A stretch of 64,000 nucleotides of DNA from Salsipaludibacter sp963735045 (GTDB taxonomy: Bacteria > Actinomycetota > Nitriliruptoria > Nitriliruptorales > Nitriliruptoraceae), in assembly GCA_963735045.1 (NCBI GenBank), contig CAVTIZ010000003.1, positions 310,001 through 374,000 of the forward strand, given 5' to 3'. The translations under genes and the position numbers were made by a program. Shown in pieces: positions 9,536 through 17,187 of this stretch (the first letter of the stretch is position 1; each line of letters begins with the position of its first letter). Under the pieces are notes generated by a model. That model searched no databases. It was not told the DNA's origin and was given only the letters and a program-made list of their open reading frames with translations.

Positions 9536-10528
9536 ATGCAGGCGATCGTGCAGGACCGGTACGGGCGACCCGAGGAGGTCATGCACCTCGCGGAGGTGGA
9601 GCGTCCCAGGCCGGCGCCCGACGAGGTGCTGGTCGAGGTGCGCGCAACCAGCGTCAACACCCCGGACTGGCTGGGCACCGTCGGCGAGCCGTGGCTCCTG
9701 CGCGTGCAAGGCGGCCTGCGGCGCCCGAGGACGCCGACCCGTGGCAGTGACCTCGCCGGTGTCGTCGTCGAGGTCGGCCGTGACGTCACCGACCTCGAAC
9801 CGGGCGACGAGGTGTTCGGCTCGTCCTGGGCCGACTCGCTGGCCACCCCGGGCACGTTCTGCGAGTACGCGGCCGCCCCGGCCGAGACGCTGGTCCGCAA
9901 GCCCGACGGGGTCGACTGGGTCGACGCGGCCGCGAGCGTGATGTCGGGCCTGACGGCACTGGTCGGCGTCCGCGACGTCGCCGACATCGGGCCCGGCACG
10001 ACCGTGCTGGTCAACGGGGCGTCGGGAGGCGTCGGCACGTTCATGGTCCAGTTGGCGGCCCGGCTGGGCGCCGAGGTGACCGGGGTGTGCTCGGGTCGCA
10101 ACGTCGAGCTCGTGCGGTCGCTGGGTGCCGCCGACGTCATCGACTACACCGAGCAGGACGTCACGGAGGTGGACGCGCGCTACGACGTCGTGTTCGACAA
10201 CGTGGCGAACCACCCGCCGACCGCGATGGTGCGGTTGCTGGCCGACGACGGACTGTTCGTGCCGAACTCGGTCGGCCAGGGCTCGCGGTTGCTGCGTGGC
10301 CTGCCACGCATGGCGAGGGCGATGCTGCTCGGCCTGGGTTCGACCAACGTCGCGACGATCCGCACCGGAGTGGACCGCGCCGACCTGACCGAACTGGCCG
10401 ACCTGTTGGCGGCGGGGGAGGTGGAGGTGGTGGTCGACCGGACCTACCCGCTGGCGGAGGCACCGGTGGCCGTCGCCCACATGCTGTCCCACCGCGCCCG
10501 TGGCAACGTCGCCATCGAGGTCCCGTGA
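9536..10528 (+). CDS. MDR-superfamily NAD(P)-dependent oxidoreductase (quinone-oxidoreductase-like)
   Basis: 330-residue medium-chain reductase. An N-terminal GroES-like domain (GRPEEVMHL, GSDLAGVVVEVG, FCEYAAAP) is followed by a Rossmann domain with the dinucleotide loop NGASGGVGTFMVQLA, then LGAADVIDY and YDVVFDNV. The usual catalytic-zinc cysteine/histidine ligands are not apparent, so it belongs with the zinc-free quinone oxidoreductase/enoyl reductase branch; the substrate cannot be read from the sequence. The ATG at 9536 has GAGGAG 7 bases upstream and is preferred over an in-frame ATG at 9446, which would add a low-complexity Thr/Pro tail. It seems to be a single-gene unit between a terminator hairpin and a TA module. 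Confidence 0.8.
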   Translation: MQAIVQDRYGRPEEVMHLAEVERPRPAPDEVLVEVRATSVNTPDWLGTVGEPWLLRVQGGLRRPRTPTRGSDLAGVVVEVGRDVTDLEPGDEVFGSSWADSLATPGTFCEYAAAPAETLVRKPDGVDWVDAAASVMSGLTALVGVRDVADIGPGTTVLVNGASGGVGTFMVQLAARLGAEVTGVCSGRNVELVRSLGAADVIDYTEQDVTEVDARYDVVFDNVANHPPTAMVRLLADDGLFVPNSVGQGSRLLRGLPRMARAMLLGLGSTNVATIRTGVDRADLTELADLLAAGEVEVVVDRTYPLAEAPVAVAHMLSHRARGNVAIEVP

Positions 10529-10659
10529 CCCGGGTCGGGACGGGGGCCGCTGCACCACCCTGGCAGATCGTCCACAGGTGCGTGGAACCGTTGACCGGCG
10601 GGCTCCGTCCGTTCCACCATGGAACACGGCCTTCGGCCGGGCTCTCGCCGATGATGAAT

Positions 10660-10690
10660 CTGTACATTTGAACAGGAAGGACATGTACAG
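10660..10690 (+). promoter_or_regulatory. Inverted-repeat operator of a VapBC module
   Basis: CTGTACAT (10660-10667) and ATGTACAG (10683-10690) form a perfect 8-bp inverted repeat with a 15-bp spacer, ending at the ribosome-binding site (AGGAGG, 10689-10694) of the antitoxin gene. Placement and symmetry fit autorepression by the antitoxin-toxin complex. The motif is AT-rich against its surroundings. Confidence 0.6.
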
Positions 10691-10699
10691 GAGGCGCAC

Positions 10700-10990
10700 G
10701 TGGGCGAGGTCGGCGTCTCGGCGTTCCGACGGGACCTGAAGGACTGGTTGCGGCGACTCGAGGCCGGTGAGGAGGTGGTCGTGACCGATCGCGGGCGTCC
10801 CGTGGCCAGGCTCGTCGGGGTCGACACGGCGACGCAGCTCGACCGGCTGGTAGCCGACGGAGCGGTCAGCCCACCGACCGGGCATCGTCCGCGGGCAGCG
10901 AACGGTCCCCGCGTGGCCGTGACGGGCAAGGGGTCCGCCCAGCCCGTCTCGGAGGCGGTCGTCGAGGACCGTGCCGACCATCGGTCGTGA
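10700..10990 (+). CDS. Phd/YefM-type antitoxin of VapBC module 2
   Basis: 96-residue antitoxin. The N-terminal Phd fold is clear (VSAFRRDLKDWLRRLEAGEE, then VVVTDRGRPVARLV); the C-terminal half is a polar tail likely to bind the toxin. The GTG start at 10700 has AGGAGG 5 bases upstream. The end overlaps the toxin start by GTGA. The palindrome immediately upstream supports autoregulation. Confidence 0.8.
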   Translation: MGEVGVSAFRRDLKDWLRRLEAGEEVVVTDRGRPVARLVGVDTATQLDRLVADGAVSPPTGHRPRAANGPRVAVTGKGSAQPVSEAVVEDRADHRS

Positions 10991-11415
10991 TCGCCTACTT
11001 CGACGCGAGTGCCCTCGTCAAGCTGTTCGTGGACGAGCCGGGGAGTGGCGACGTCGCGGCGCTCTGGGACGGCGCCGACGCCGTCGTTGCCAGCCGCGTG
11101 GTCCATCCCGAGGTGTGCGCTGCCCTGGCCTCCGCAACGAGGGCTGGGCGGATCACCGAGGACGACCACGACCGTGCCCTGCAGCACTGGGACGCGTATC
11201 GAGCGGGGCTGCGCCTCGTTGAACTGAACCCCGACGTCGAACGTCGTGCGGGGATGCTGGCACCGCGTCATGGCCTCGGTGCGCTCGATGCCATCCACCT
11301 GGCCAGTGCACTCGTCCTCGGTGCCGACGTCACCGTCATGGCGACCTGGGACCGCCGCCTGCACGCCGGGGCCAGCGAGGTCGGACTCGGGACACTGCCG
11401 GCCCTGCTGTCGTGA
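10987..11415 (+). CDS. PIN-domain ribonuclease toxin (VapC family), module 2
   Basis: 142-residue PIN protein with the expected acidic tetrad: Asp6 (IAYFDASALVKLF), Glu42 (HPEVCAAL), Asp101 (GALDAIHLASAL) and Asp122 (TWDRRLH). It has the FDASALVKL / LDAIHLASA signature of VapC proteins paired with Phd-type antitoxins. It starts in the stop codon of the antitoxin and is followed by a hairpin that separates it from the convergent gene. Confidence 0.85.
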   Translation: MIAYFDASALVKLFVDEPGSGDVAALWDGADAVVASRVVHPEVCAALASATRAGRITEDDHDRALQHWDAYRAGLRLVELNPDVERRAGMLAPRHGLGALDAIHLASALVLGADVTVMATWDRRLHAGASEVGLGTLPALLS

Positions 11416-11467
11416 GCACACGATGCCCGCCCGTCGGTGGTCCGCGTCCACCAGCCCCGGTCGTCAG

Positions 11468-11488
11468 GTCCGGGACGCGGTCCCGGAC
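11468..11488. terminator. Bidirectional hairpin between convergent genes
   Basis: GTCCGGGAC and GTCCCGGAC form a perfect 9-bp stem with a 3-nt loop, between the vapC-like gene ending at 11415 and the convergent gene ending at 11501. Confidence 0.5.
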
Positions 11489-11500
11489 GCCGCCCCGTCC

Positions 11501-12799
11501 TCAGGACGTGGACGTGGCGGTCACGGGATCGCCGGGCGCGAGGAACACCGCCCTGGCGAGGGTCAGGACGGCGTCGTCGAGGTCGAGGGCCACGGCCGCG
11601 GCCTCCCAGCGATCCGCGGCACGGTCGAAGGTCCCACTTCCGTCCTCCGCCTCGCGCAGCTGCATCCCGTACACGCTGGCGATGCGGAGCAGGAGGACGC
11701 TCCGGTCGTCCCGGCGTGCGCCCTGGCTGTCGCCGCCGTCACCGACCAGCGGCAGCAGCCCGTCCAGCAGGTCCGCGGCCAGCTGCTCCCGGCCGACCAG
11801 CTGCAGCAGTCCGGCGACGACCACGGTGTCGCCGAGGCCCAACTCCGGGCGACGGGCGAGCAACACCTCGACGGTCGCCATGGCCGCGTCGACGTCGCCG
11901 ACCCGCCAGTGGGCGAGGGCCTCGGCGGCCGTGTTGTGATGGACCGGACGCCTGGCCTCGCGCTCCCGATCGCTGCCGGGCCGGCCGAGGAACTGGCGTC
12001 GCAGCACGCCGTCGACGTGGGACCGGAGCCGACGGGAGGCGTGGATCCGGCTCTCCGAGGTGGTCAGGTGCGGCAGGAGGAGGTCGATGATCTCCTCGTC
12101 CAGGTCCAGTTCGCCGCCGTCGGCGAACCAGTCGAGCAGGCCGGCGAACTGGGCCGGCTCGCGGTCGATGACCCGCAGCATGTCGCGCCGGGCCGAGGCG
12201 TACAGCGAGTCCCGCTCGTCCCCCGTGCTGTCACCGGAGAGCTCGATCCAGGCCCGGGCCCGGTAGGCGAACGGCCATGCCAGCGTCGGGTTGCGGCTCG
12301 CGGCCAGCGTCGCCGGGGCGATGACGTCGTGGAAGCGGGACTGCTCGGCGGCCGCGGCGGCCTTGGACAACAACCCGACGGTGGTGCGGTCCTCCAGCAG
12401 CCGCAGCTGGCGATCCACGGCAACGATGTCCCAGGTCCCGAGCGAGGCGACGACCACCGAGATCAGGACCGCCCCGACGGCCTTCTGCAGGCTCCCGCCG
12501 CCCGGCCCGCCGACGGCCTGGCCCCACAGGGCAATGCCGGCGTTTCCCGCCGCCCATGCCCACGCCGAGGCCACCGTGGCCATGGCGACCCAGTCACGCT
12601 GCAGCCCCTGCCGCGCCAACAGCAACAGTTGCCGGGCCCGGTCACGACTGGCGCCACCGGTGGTCTCGAGCTCCTCGCCCAGCCGGTGCACCAGGCCGCG
12701 GGCGGCGGCGAGGTGTGAGTGGTGCCGGGCCGACACGAACCCGAGCACGAAGGTCAGGGCCGCGACGCTGACGTCCAGCAGCGGGAAGACGTCGTTCAT
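11501..12799 (-). CDS. Membrane-anchored alpha-helical repeat protein of unknown function
   Basis: 432 residues, family not recognised. An N-terminal hydrophobic segment (VSVAALTFVLGFVSA) and two further hydrophobic stretches at roughly residues 75-95 and 110-125 suggest membrane anchoring. The rest is a long helical cytoplasmic region with paired Ala/Leu helices resembling TPR or HEAT arrangements (EALAHWRVGDVDAAMATVEV, LARAVFLAPGDPV). Such architecture usually scaffolds protein contacts. No catalytic motif is visible. Codon use is typical of the window and the gene stands alone on this strand. Confidence 0.7.
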   Translation of the reverse strand: MNDVFPLLDVSVAALTFVLGFVSARHHSHLAAARGLVHRLGEELETTGGASRDRARQLLLLARQGLQRDWVAMATVASAWAWAAGNAGIALWGQAVGGPGGGSLQKAVGAVLISVVVASLGTWDIVAVDRQLRLLEDRTTVGLLSKAAAAAEQSRFHDVIAPATLAASRNPTLAWPFAYRARAWIELSGDSTGDERDSLYASARRDMLRVIDREPAQFAGLLDWFADGGELDLDEEIIDLLLPHLTTSESRIHASRRLRSHVDGVLRRQFLGRPGSDREREARRPVHHNTAAEALAHWRVGDVDAAMATVEVLLARRPELGLGDTVVVAGLLQLVGREQLAADLLDGLLPLVGDGGDSQGARRDDRSVLLLRIASVYGMQLREAEDGSGTFDRAADRWEAAAVALDLDDAVLTLARAVFLAPGDPVTATSTS

Positions 12800-13012
12800 G
12801 CGGGACGGCCGTCACCGCGGCCACGTCGCGCACCGGTGGGACGGCCACCTCGACGCCGCATCCGAGCTGGAGGAGCTGGCACGGACTCTCCCGTCGCATC
12901 GCGGACGCCCCCGGCTGGGGCGTCGGCGACCCTAGGACACCTCCCGCGCCCCGGCAGGTGCCGGTCGGGCGCCCGGCCACGCGCCCGGCCACGCGCCCGC
13001 CGGGCGTCGAGG

Positions 13013-13495
13013 TCAGGCGGCCAGGGTGTCGGCGAGGGCGTCCAGCGCCATGGTCCAGCCGGTGGCGCCGGGGGAGTCGGCCGGGACGCCGGCGTGGGTC
13101 AGCACCAGCCGGGTGCCACCGTCGTGCGGGTGCAACTCGACGGTCACCTCGGTCACGCGCGGGTGGTCGGCCGGCATCCCGAGGTCGGCCGGGTCCAGGA
13201 CCTCGCCGTCCGCGTCGGCGATCGACTCGGTGTAGACCAACCGGTGGGGCTCGTCGACCACGCGGTGCTCACCGACGAACCACATCGACGACGGGCCCTG
13301 CGGGGTGTCCATGGCCATCTCGACGTGGCGGATGCCACCGACGACGGCGTCGAGTTCCAGCACCGTGACCGCAGCACCGCCGGGCCCGTACCAGCGCGCG
13401 AACTCCTCGGCGTCGGTCCACATGCGCCAGACCTGTTCGGGCGGTGCGGCCAGGGTGCGTTCGAGGACGATGGCGTCCTGCAGCGTCTCGGTCAT
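13013..13495 (-). CDS. SRPBCC (AHSA1-like) domain protein
   Basis: 160-residue START/Bet v1-like fold of the AHSA1 branch: opening strand IVLERTLAAPPEQVWRMW, the FARWYGP motif, and a long C-terminal helix (GWTMALDALADTLA). These proteins bind hydrophobic ligands in a central cavity; the ligand is unknown. It overlaps the ArsR gene by four bases, the typical ArsR-SRPBCC pairing, so it is very likely expressed under that repressor. A second pair of the same kind is at 33266-34119. Confidence 0.85.
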   Translation of the reverse strand: MTETLQDAIVLERTLAAPPEQVWRMWTDAEEFARWYGPGGAAVTVLELDAVVGGIRHVEMAMDTPQGPSSMWFVGEHRVVDEPHRLVYTESIADADGEVLDPADLGMPADHPRVTEVTVELHPHDGGTRLVLTHAGVPADSPGATGWTMALDALADTLAA

Positions 13496-13860
13496 GGTGT
13501 GTCCTCCGGGGTGTCGTCCGCGCTCGCGCGGTCGTCGTCAGTGGTGAGCGCGGCCTCGAGCCGGTCGAGTCGTTCCTCCCAGATCGGGCGGTACTGCTCG
13601 GTCCAGGCGGCCACGGCGGCAAGTGGTTCGGGGGCGAGCCGGCAGGGGCGGTACTGCGCCCGCCGGCTGCGCTCGATCAGTCGGGCGTCCTCCAGCACCT
13701 TCAGGTGTCGGGAGATCGCCGGCAACGAGATGTCGAACGGCTCGGCGAGCTCGTTGACGCTCGCCTCGCCGTCGACCAGCCGGACCAGGATGGCGCGCCG
13801 GGTCGTGTTCGCCAACGCGCCGAAGACCTCGTCGAGCCGTTCCTCCGTGGCCACACTCAT
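13492..13860 (-). CDS. ArsR-family winged-helix regulator
   Basis: 122 residues: FGALANTTRRAILVRLVDGE, then the HTH SVNELAEPFDISLPAISRHL with recognition helix and KVLEDARLIER wing. This is the metal-independent subgroup found upstream of SRPBCC genes; no Cys-based metal site is visible. A perfect palindrome lies 11 bases upstream of the ATG, pointing to autorepression. The polar C-terminal tail (DDDRASADDTPEDT) is probably disordered. Confidence 0.88.
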   Translation of the reverse strand: MSVATEERLDEVFGALANTTRRAILVRLVDGEASVNELAEPFDISLPAISRHLKVLEDARLIERSRRAQYRPCRLAPEPLAAVAAWTEQYRPIWEERLDRLEAALTTDDDRASADDTPEDTP

Positions 13861-13870
13861 GCTTCACCAG

Positions 13871-13886
13871 TCTGTTATTTAACAGA
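13871..13886. promoter_or_regulatory. Palindromic operator of the ArsR-SRPBCC pair
   Basis: TCTGTTATTTAACAGA: two perfect 7-bp arms around a 2-bp centre, AT-rich in a GC-rich setting, ending 11 bases upstream of the regulator ATG. Position fits a repressor site covering the promoter/start region. Confidence 0.65.
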
Positions 13887-14001
13887 TTGTGAAACTACGA
13901 CACCCGGGCCGCCGTGTCAAGGCACGGGGAGTACGCCTCGAGGCGGGCGGGGGACACCCGGCTCGGGCGGCGGGCGGAGCACGCGGGGTCCGGGCAGCCG
14001 G

Positions 14002-14877
14002 TCAGCTGCGCAGGACGTTGGCGAAGATCAGCCAGGCCAGCGCCGACTTCGCGCCCAGCGAGAGCCAGATGTAGACGCGCTCGCCGAACAGGTACGAGCG
14101 CCAGCGGCCGACCTCGCGGTACTGCAGCCACTGGTTGAGCCCGAAGCTCCAGAAGAACAGCAGCTCGATCCCGTAGATCGCGAACACGAACGTCGGCACG
14201 CTGGAGGGGTCCTGGAGCAGGTAGGTCGCGATCACGAGCCACGGGACCACGCCGGCGGCCGTGCCGAACCAGAACGGCAGGCGGCTGTTGTCCTTGCCGG
14301 GCCGGACCCAGCGTTCCTGGAGGGCACCGAACCAGATCATGGTGGAGTTGACGGCGAACAGCCCCACCAGCGCGCCGAAGTCCCAGATGCCGACGAAGAA
14401 CGCGATCAGCACCAGCATCAACGACGCCGAGATCGTGTACTCGGTCCAGCGCAGGTCGTTGCGCCCGGCCCGCAGGTCGCGGTCGTAGCGGCCGCGCAGT
14501 GGCCCGGCCGACAGCAGGTGGTCGATCGCGGCGAGCAGCACGAACACCGCGACGGTGGGCCCGATCGGCAGGTCGAACACCGTCGTGGGCGCGACGTCGC
14601 CTCCCTGCTGGAGCACCGCGACCGGGTCGTCGCTGAGGAAGCGCGCCGTGATCGGCACCGACAGGTCGTTGCTCAGCGCGAACAGGGCCCCGGCCTGGAG
14701 GAGGTGGACGAGGCCGATGCCGAGGTTGAGTCGGCGCAGTCGACGCGACTCGTCGTCACTCAGGTCCACGCGCTCGTCACGCGATCGGCCGTCTCCTGAG
14801 TGGCCGTCTCGCGGTTGGTGGTCACGCGATCGGTCTTGGTTCGGTCGGTCGTCGCTGGTGTCGGTGTCCGGGGACAT
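14002..14877 (-). CDS. Heliorhodopsin
   Basis: 291-residue seven-helix membrane protein recognisable as a heliorhodopsin, the retinal protein family with inverted topology (N-terminus in the cytoplasm). The retinal Schiff-base lysine is Lys277 in TM7 (LSLGAKSALAWLIFANVL). The counterion glutamate is Glu146 in TM3 (RWTEYTISASLM), followed by the family-typical LIAFFVGIWDFGAL and NSTMIWFG. Heliorhodopsins do not behave as simple pumps; signalling or enzyme-regulating roles are proposed. An unusually polar, Arg/Asp-rich N-terminal tail of about 45 residues precedes TM1. The ATG at 14877 is preferred over extensions to 14991, which are Arg/Pro-rich and unlike the family. Downstream of a sugar importer on the same strand but separated by 313 bases. 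No retinal biosynthesis gene is visible. Confidence 0.9.
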   Translation of the reverse strand: MSPDTDTSDDRPNQDRSRDHQPRDGHSGDGRSRDERVDLSDDESRRLRRLNLGIGLVHLLQAGALFALSNDLSVPITARFLSDDPVAVLQQGGDVAPTTVFDLPIGPTVAVFVLLAAIDHLLSAGPLRGRYDRDLRAGRNDLRWTEYTISASLMLVLIAFFVGIWDFGALVGLFAVNSTMIWFGALQERWVRPGKDNSRLPFWFGTAAGVVPWLVIATYLLQDPSSVPTFVFAIYGIELLFFWSFGLNQWLQYREVGRWRSYLFGERVYIWLSLGAKSALAWLIFANVLRS

Positions 14878-15190
14878 CGTGGCCGGCTCCTCGTCGAGGG
14901 GGACGTGGTCCGGCGGTGACCCGGCCACGCGGTGGGCAGCCCGACCGCGCGGGGCGCGGTGCGAGGCGGTCGACGGCGAGCAGGCACCCACCGTCGCGGT
15001 GCGGACACCTGGGGCCCCCGCCTCACATCGGCCCCGGCATCACGGTCCGGACGCATCGTGCCTCGCGTCCGGCCGATGACGTCGTCGGTCAACGCGGAAC
15101 GCACGGCGTCCACACCGCCACGACCGTACTTCCATGACGACGCACGAGGCCACGCCGGACGGCGGGCCCGTCGGGTGGTGCCTCGTCGGG
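14878..15190. other. Intergenic region upstream of the heliorhodopsin gene
   Basis: 313 bases without a supported gene. A weak hairpin (GACGG...CCGTC, about 15157-15173) lies just past the permease stop and could end the importer operon. I see no clear promoter motif for the heliorhodopsin gene. Confidence 0.4.
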
Positions 15191-16123
15191 CTACTTGACC
15201 GATCCGCGGGTGATGCCGGAGATGACCCAGCGCTGGGCGACGACGTAGACCAGCAGCAGCGGGGCCAGCGCCATCAGGTACGACGAGAACGCCACCGTGT
15301 AGTTGGTCGAGAACTGACCCTGGAACACGAACTGCACCAGCGGCAGCGTCCGGGCGTCCGGGTTGGACAGGATGATCAGCGGCAGCAGGAAGTCGTTCCA
15401 TGCCCACAGGCAGGTCAGGATCCCGACGGTGGCGTTCATCGGCCCCAGCAGCGGGAACACGACCCGCCAGAAGGTCTGCCACACGCTCGCGCCGTCGACC
15501 GCCGCGGCCTCCTCGAGCTCGTGCGGGAGCGACTGGAGGTAGCCGACGTAGACGAAGATGTTGAAGGCCAACCCGTACACCACGTACAGGAAGATCAGTC
15601 CGGCCTGGTTGTCCAGCCCCAGCATCGAGGTCTGCTTGACGACCGGCAGCATGATGATCGGGAACGGCACGAACAGCGCGGTGACGAAGTAGTAGTAGAG
15701 GACGGTGAAGCGCTTCGTGTGGAGGTTGCGGGCGATGGCGTAGGCGACCATCGAGTTGGTCAGCAGCGTCAGGATGACGGCGCCGACGGTGATGATGGCG
15801 GTGTTGAGCAGCGCCTGCGGGTAGTCCGTCAGCCGCCAGGCCTCGGCGAAGTTGCCCCACTGCGGGTCCTGCGGCAGGGAGAACCCGGCGCCGGTCAGCT
15901 CCTCGTTGGTCTTGAGCGCGGTCGCGACCGTGAAGTACAGCGGCACGAGGACGGTCAGCGACAGCGTCACCATCAACGCCGTCAGCCACCAGTTGACGCG
16001 GTAGGTCTCGCCCTCGCCCGACCACGGCAGCCACCGGCGCCAGCCCGCATCGCCGTGGGAGTCGTCGGTGTCGTGGGTGTCGCGGTCGGCCTCGGTGGCC
16101 GGCGCGCTCGTCTGCACGGTCAT
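15191..16123 (-). CDS. Carbohydrate ABC transporter permease, MalG type
   Basis: 310-residue inner-membrane permease with six predicted helices after a polar N-terminal tail. The EAA coupling loop that docks onto the ATPase is LEEAAAVDGASVWQTFWRVV, followed by FPLLGPMNATVGILT and WAWNDFLLPLIIL, as in MalG/AraQ proteins. It begins one base after the MalF-type gene stop (16125), so the two are co-translated. No ATPase is encoded here; a shared MsmK/UgpC-type ATPase elsewhere is expected. Confidence 0.9.
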   Translation of the reverse strand: MTVQTSAPATEADRDTHDTDDSHGDAGWRRWLPWSGEGETYRVNWWLTALMVTLSLTVLVPLYFTVATALKTNEELTGAGFSLPQDPQWGNFAEAWRLTDYPQALLNTAIITVGAVILTLLTNSMVAYAIARNLHTKRFTVLYYYFVTALFVPFPIIMLPVVKQTSMLGLDNQAGLIFLYVVYGLAFNIFVYVGYLQSLPHELEEAAAVDGASVWQTFWRVVFPLLGPMNATVGILTCLWAWNDFLLPLIILSNPDARTLPLVQFVFQGQFSTNYTVAFSSYLMALAPLLLVYVVAQRWVISGITRGSVK

Positions 16124-16124
16124 G

Positions 16125-17153
16125 TCACAGCTCCACTTCTCGGCGTTGCAGGACCCGCAGTTGGAAGAACGAGAAGGCCACGATCACGACGAAGTACACC
16201 ACCGCGTTGGCCGACTGGTAGGCGAACTCGCCACCAAGGAAGCCGCCGCGGTAGATCACCAGCGAGATCGACTCGGTGGCGGTGCCCGGGCCCCCGTCGG
16301 TCAGCGCCACGATGTGGTCGAACACCATCATGAAGTTCTTCAGCGACAGCACCATGTTGATGGTGAAGAACGGCGCGATCATCGGGAAGGTGATCCGCGC
16401 GAACTTCTGCCACGAGTTCGCCCCGTCGATCTCGGCGGCCTCGTAGAGGTCCTCGTCGATGGTCTGCAGCCCGGCGAGGTACAGGATCACCGCGAACGCG
16501 GCCGCCTGCCACACCGCGAAGATCACGATGCCCAGCCAGGCCAGGGTCGGGTCGGCGAGGATGCTGCTGGCCAGGCGGTCGATGCCCAGCGCCGAGCCGA
16601 TGGCGGGCAGCGAGAACGTGAACAGGTACTGGAAGATGTAGCCGACGACCAGGATCGCCATCACGTTGGGGAGGAAGAAGATCCCGCGCAGGGCCGTGCG
16701 GAACTTGATCTTGGCGTTGAGGCCGACCGCGATCGCCAGCGCGATGACGTTGACCAGGATCGTGCACACGATCGAGAACTTGATCGTGAAGAAGTACGAG
16801 GCCCGGACCCGGTCGTCGACCAGCAGGGCGCGGTAGTTGCGGAGGCCGACGAACTCCCAGTCCCCGAACCCGGCGAAGTCGGTGAAACTGTAGAACACGC
16901 CCTGCAGCACGGGCACGGTGTGGAAGACGAAGAACAGCAGGACCGCGGGCAGGACCAACCAGTAGTAGGTCGGCTCGATCCCGCCGCGGAGTCGTTCCAT
17001 CAGCCCGGGGTCGGGCCGGCCATCGACGTCGGGTGGGCCGGCACGGTCATCGTCGCGGGCGTCGCCGCGGTCGCCTGCCCGGTCGTCGTCCGGGCCGCGG
17101 TCGGGGTCGTCGTCGGCGCTCGGCGGCGGGCCGCCGGCCTCGGTGGTGGTCAT
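16125..17153 (-). CDS. Carbohydrate ABC transporter permease, MalF type
   Basis: 342 residues: an unusually long Asp/Arg-rich cytoplasmic tail (about 55 residues), then six membrane segments starting at TYYWLVLPAVLLFFVF. EAA loop: LYEAAEIDGANSWQKFARIT, then FPMIAPFF. The DGGPGTATESISLVIY motif near the C-terminus is typical of MalF/UgpA proteins. It follows the binding-protein gene by 34 bases and precedes the MalG-type gene directly, giving an SBP-permease-permease operon. Confidence 0.9.
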   Translation of the reverse strand: MTTTEAGGPPPSADDDPDRGPDDDRAGDRGDARDDDRAGPPDVDGRPDPGLMERLRGGIEPTYYWLVLPAVLLFFVFHTVPVLQGVFYSFTDFAGFGDWEFVGLRNYRALLVDDRVRASYFFTIKFSIVCTILVNVIALAIAVGLNAKIKFRTALRGIFFLPNVMAILVVGYIFQYLFTFSLPAIGSALGIDRLASSILADPTLAWLGIVIFAVWQAAAFAVILYLAGLQTIDEDLYEAAEIDGANSWQKFARITFPMIAPFFTINMVLSLKNFMMVFDHIVALTDGGPGTATESISLVIYRGGFLGGEFAYQSANAVVYFVVIVAFSFFQLRVLQRREVEL

Positions 17154-17187
17154 GCCACCTCCTGTCGGATCGGGGGGGTGTGGGGGG

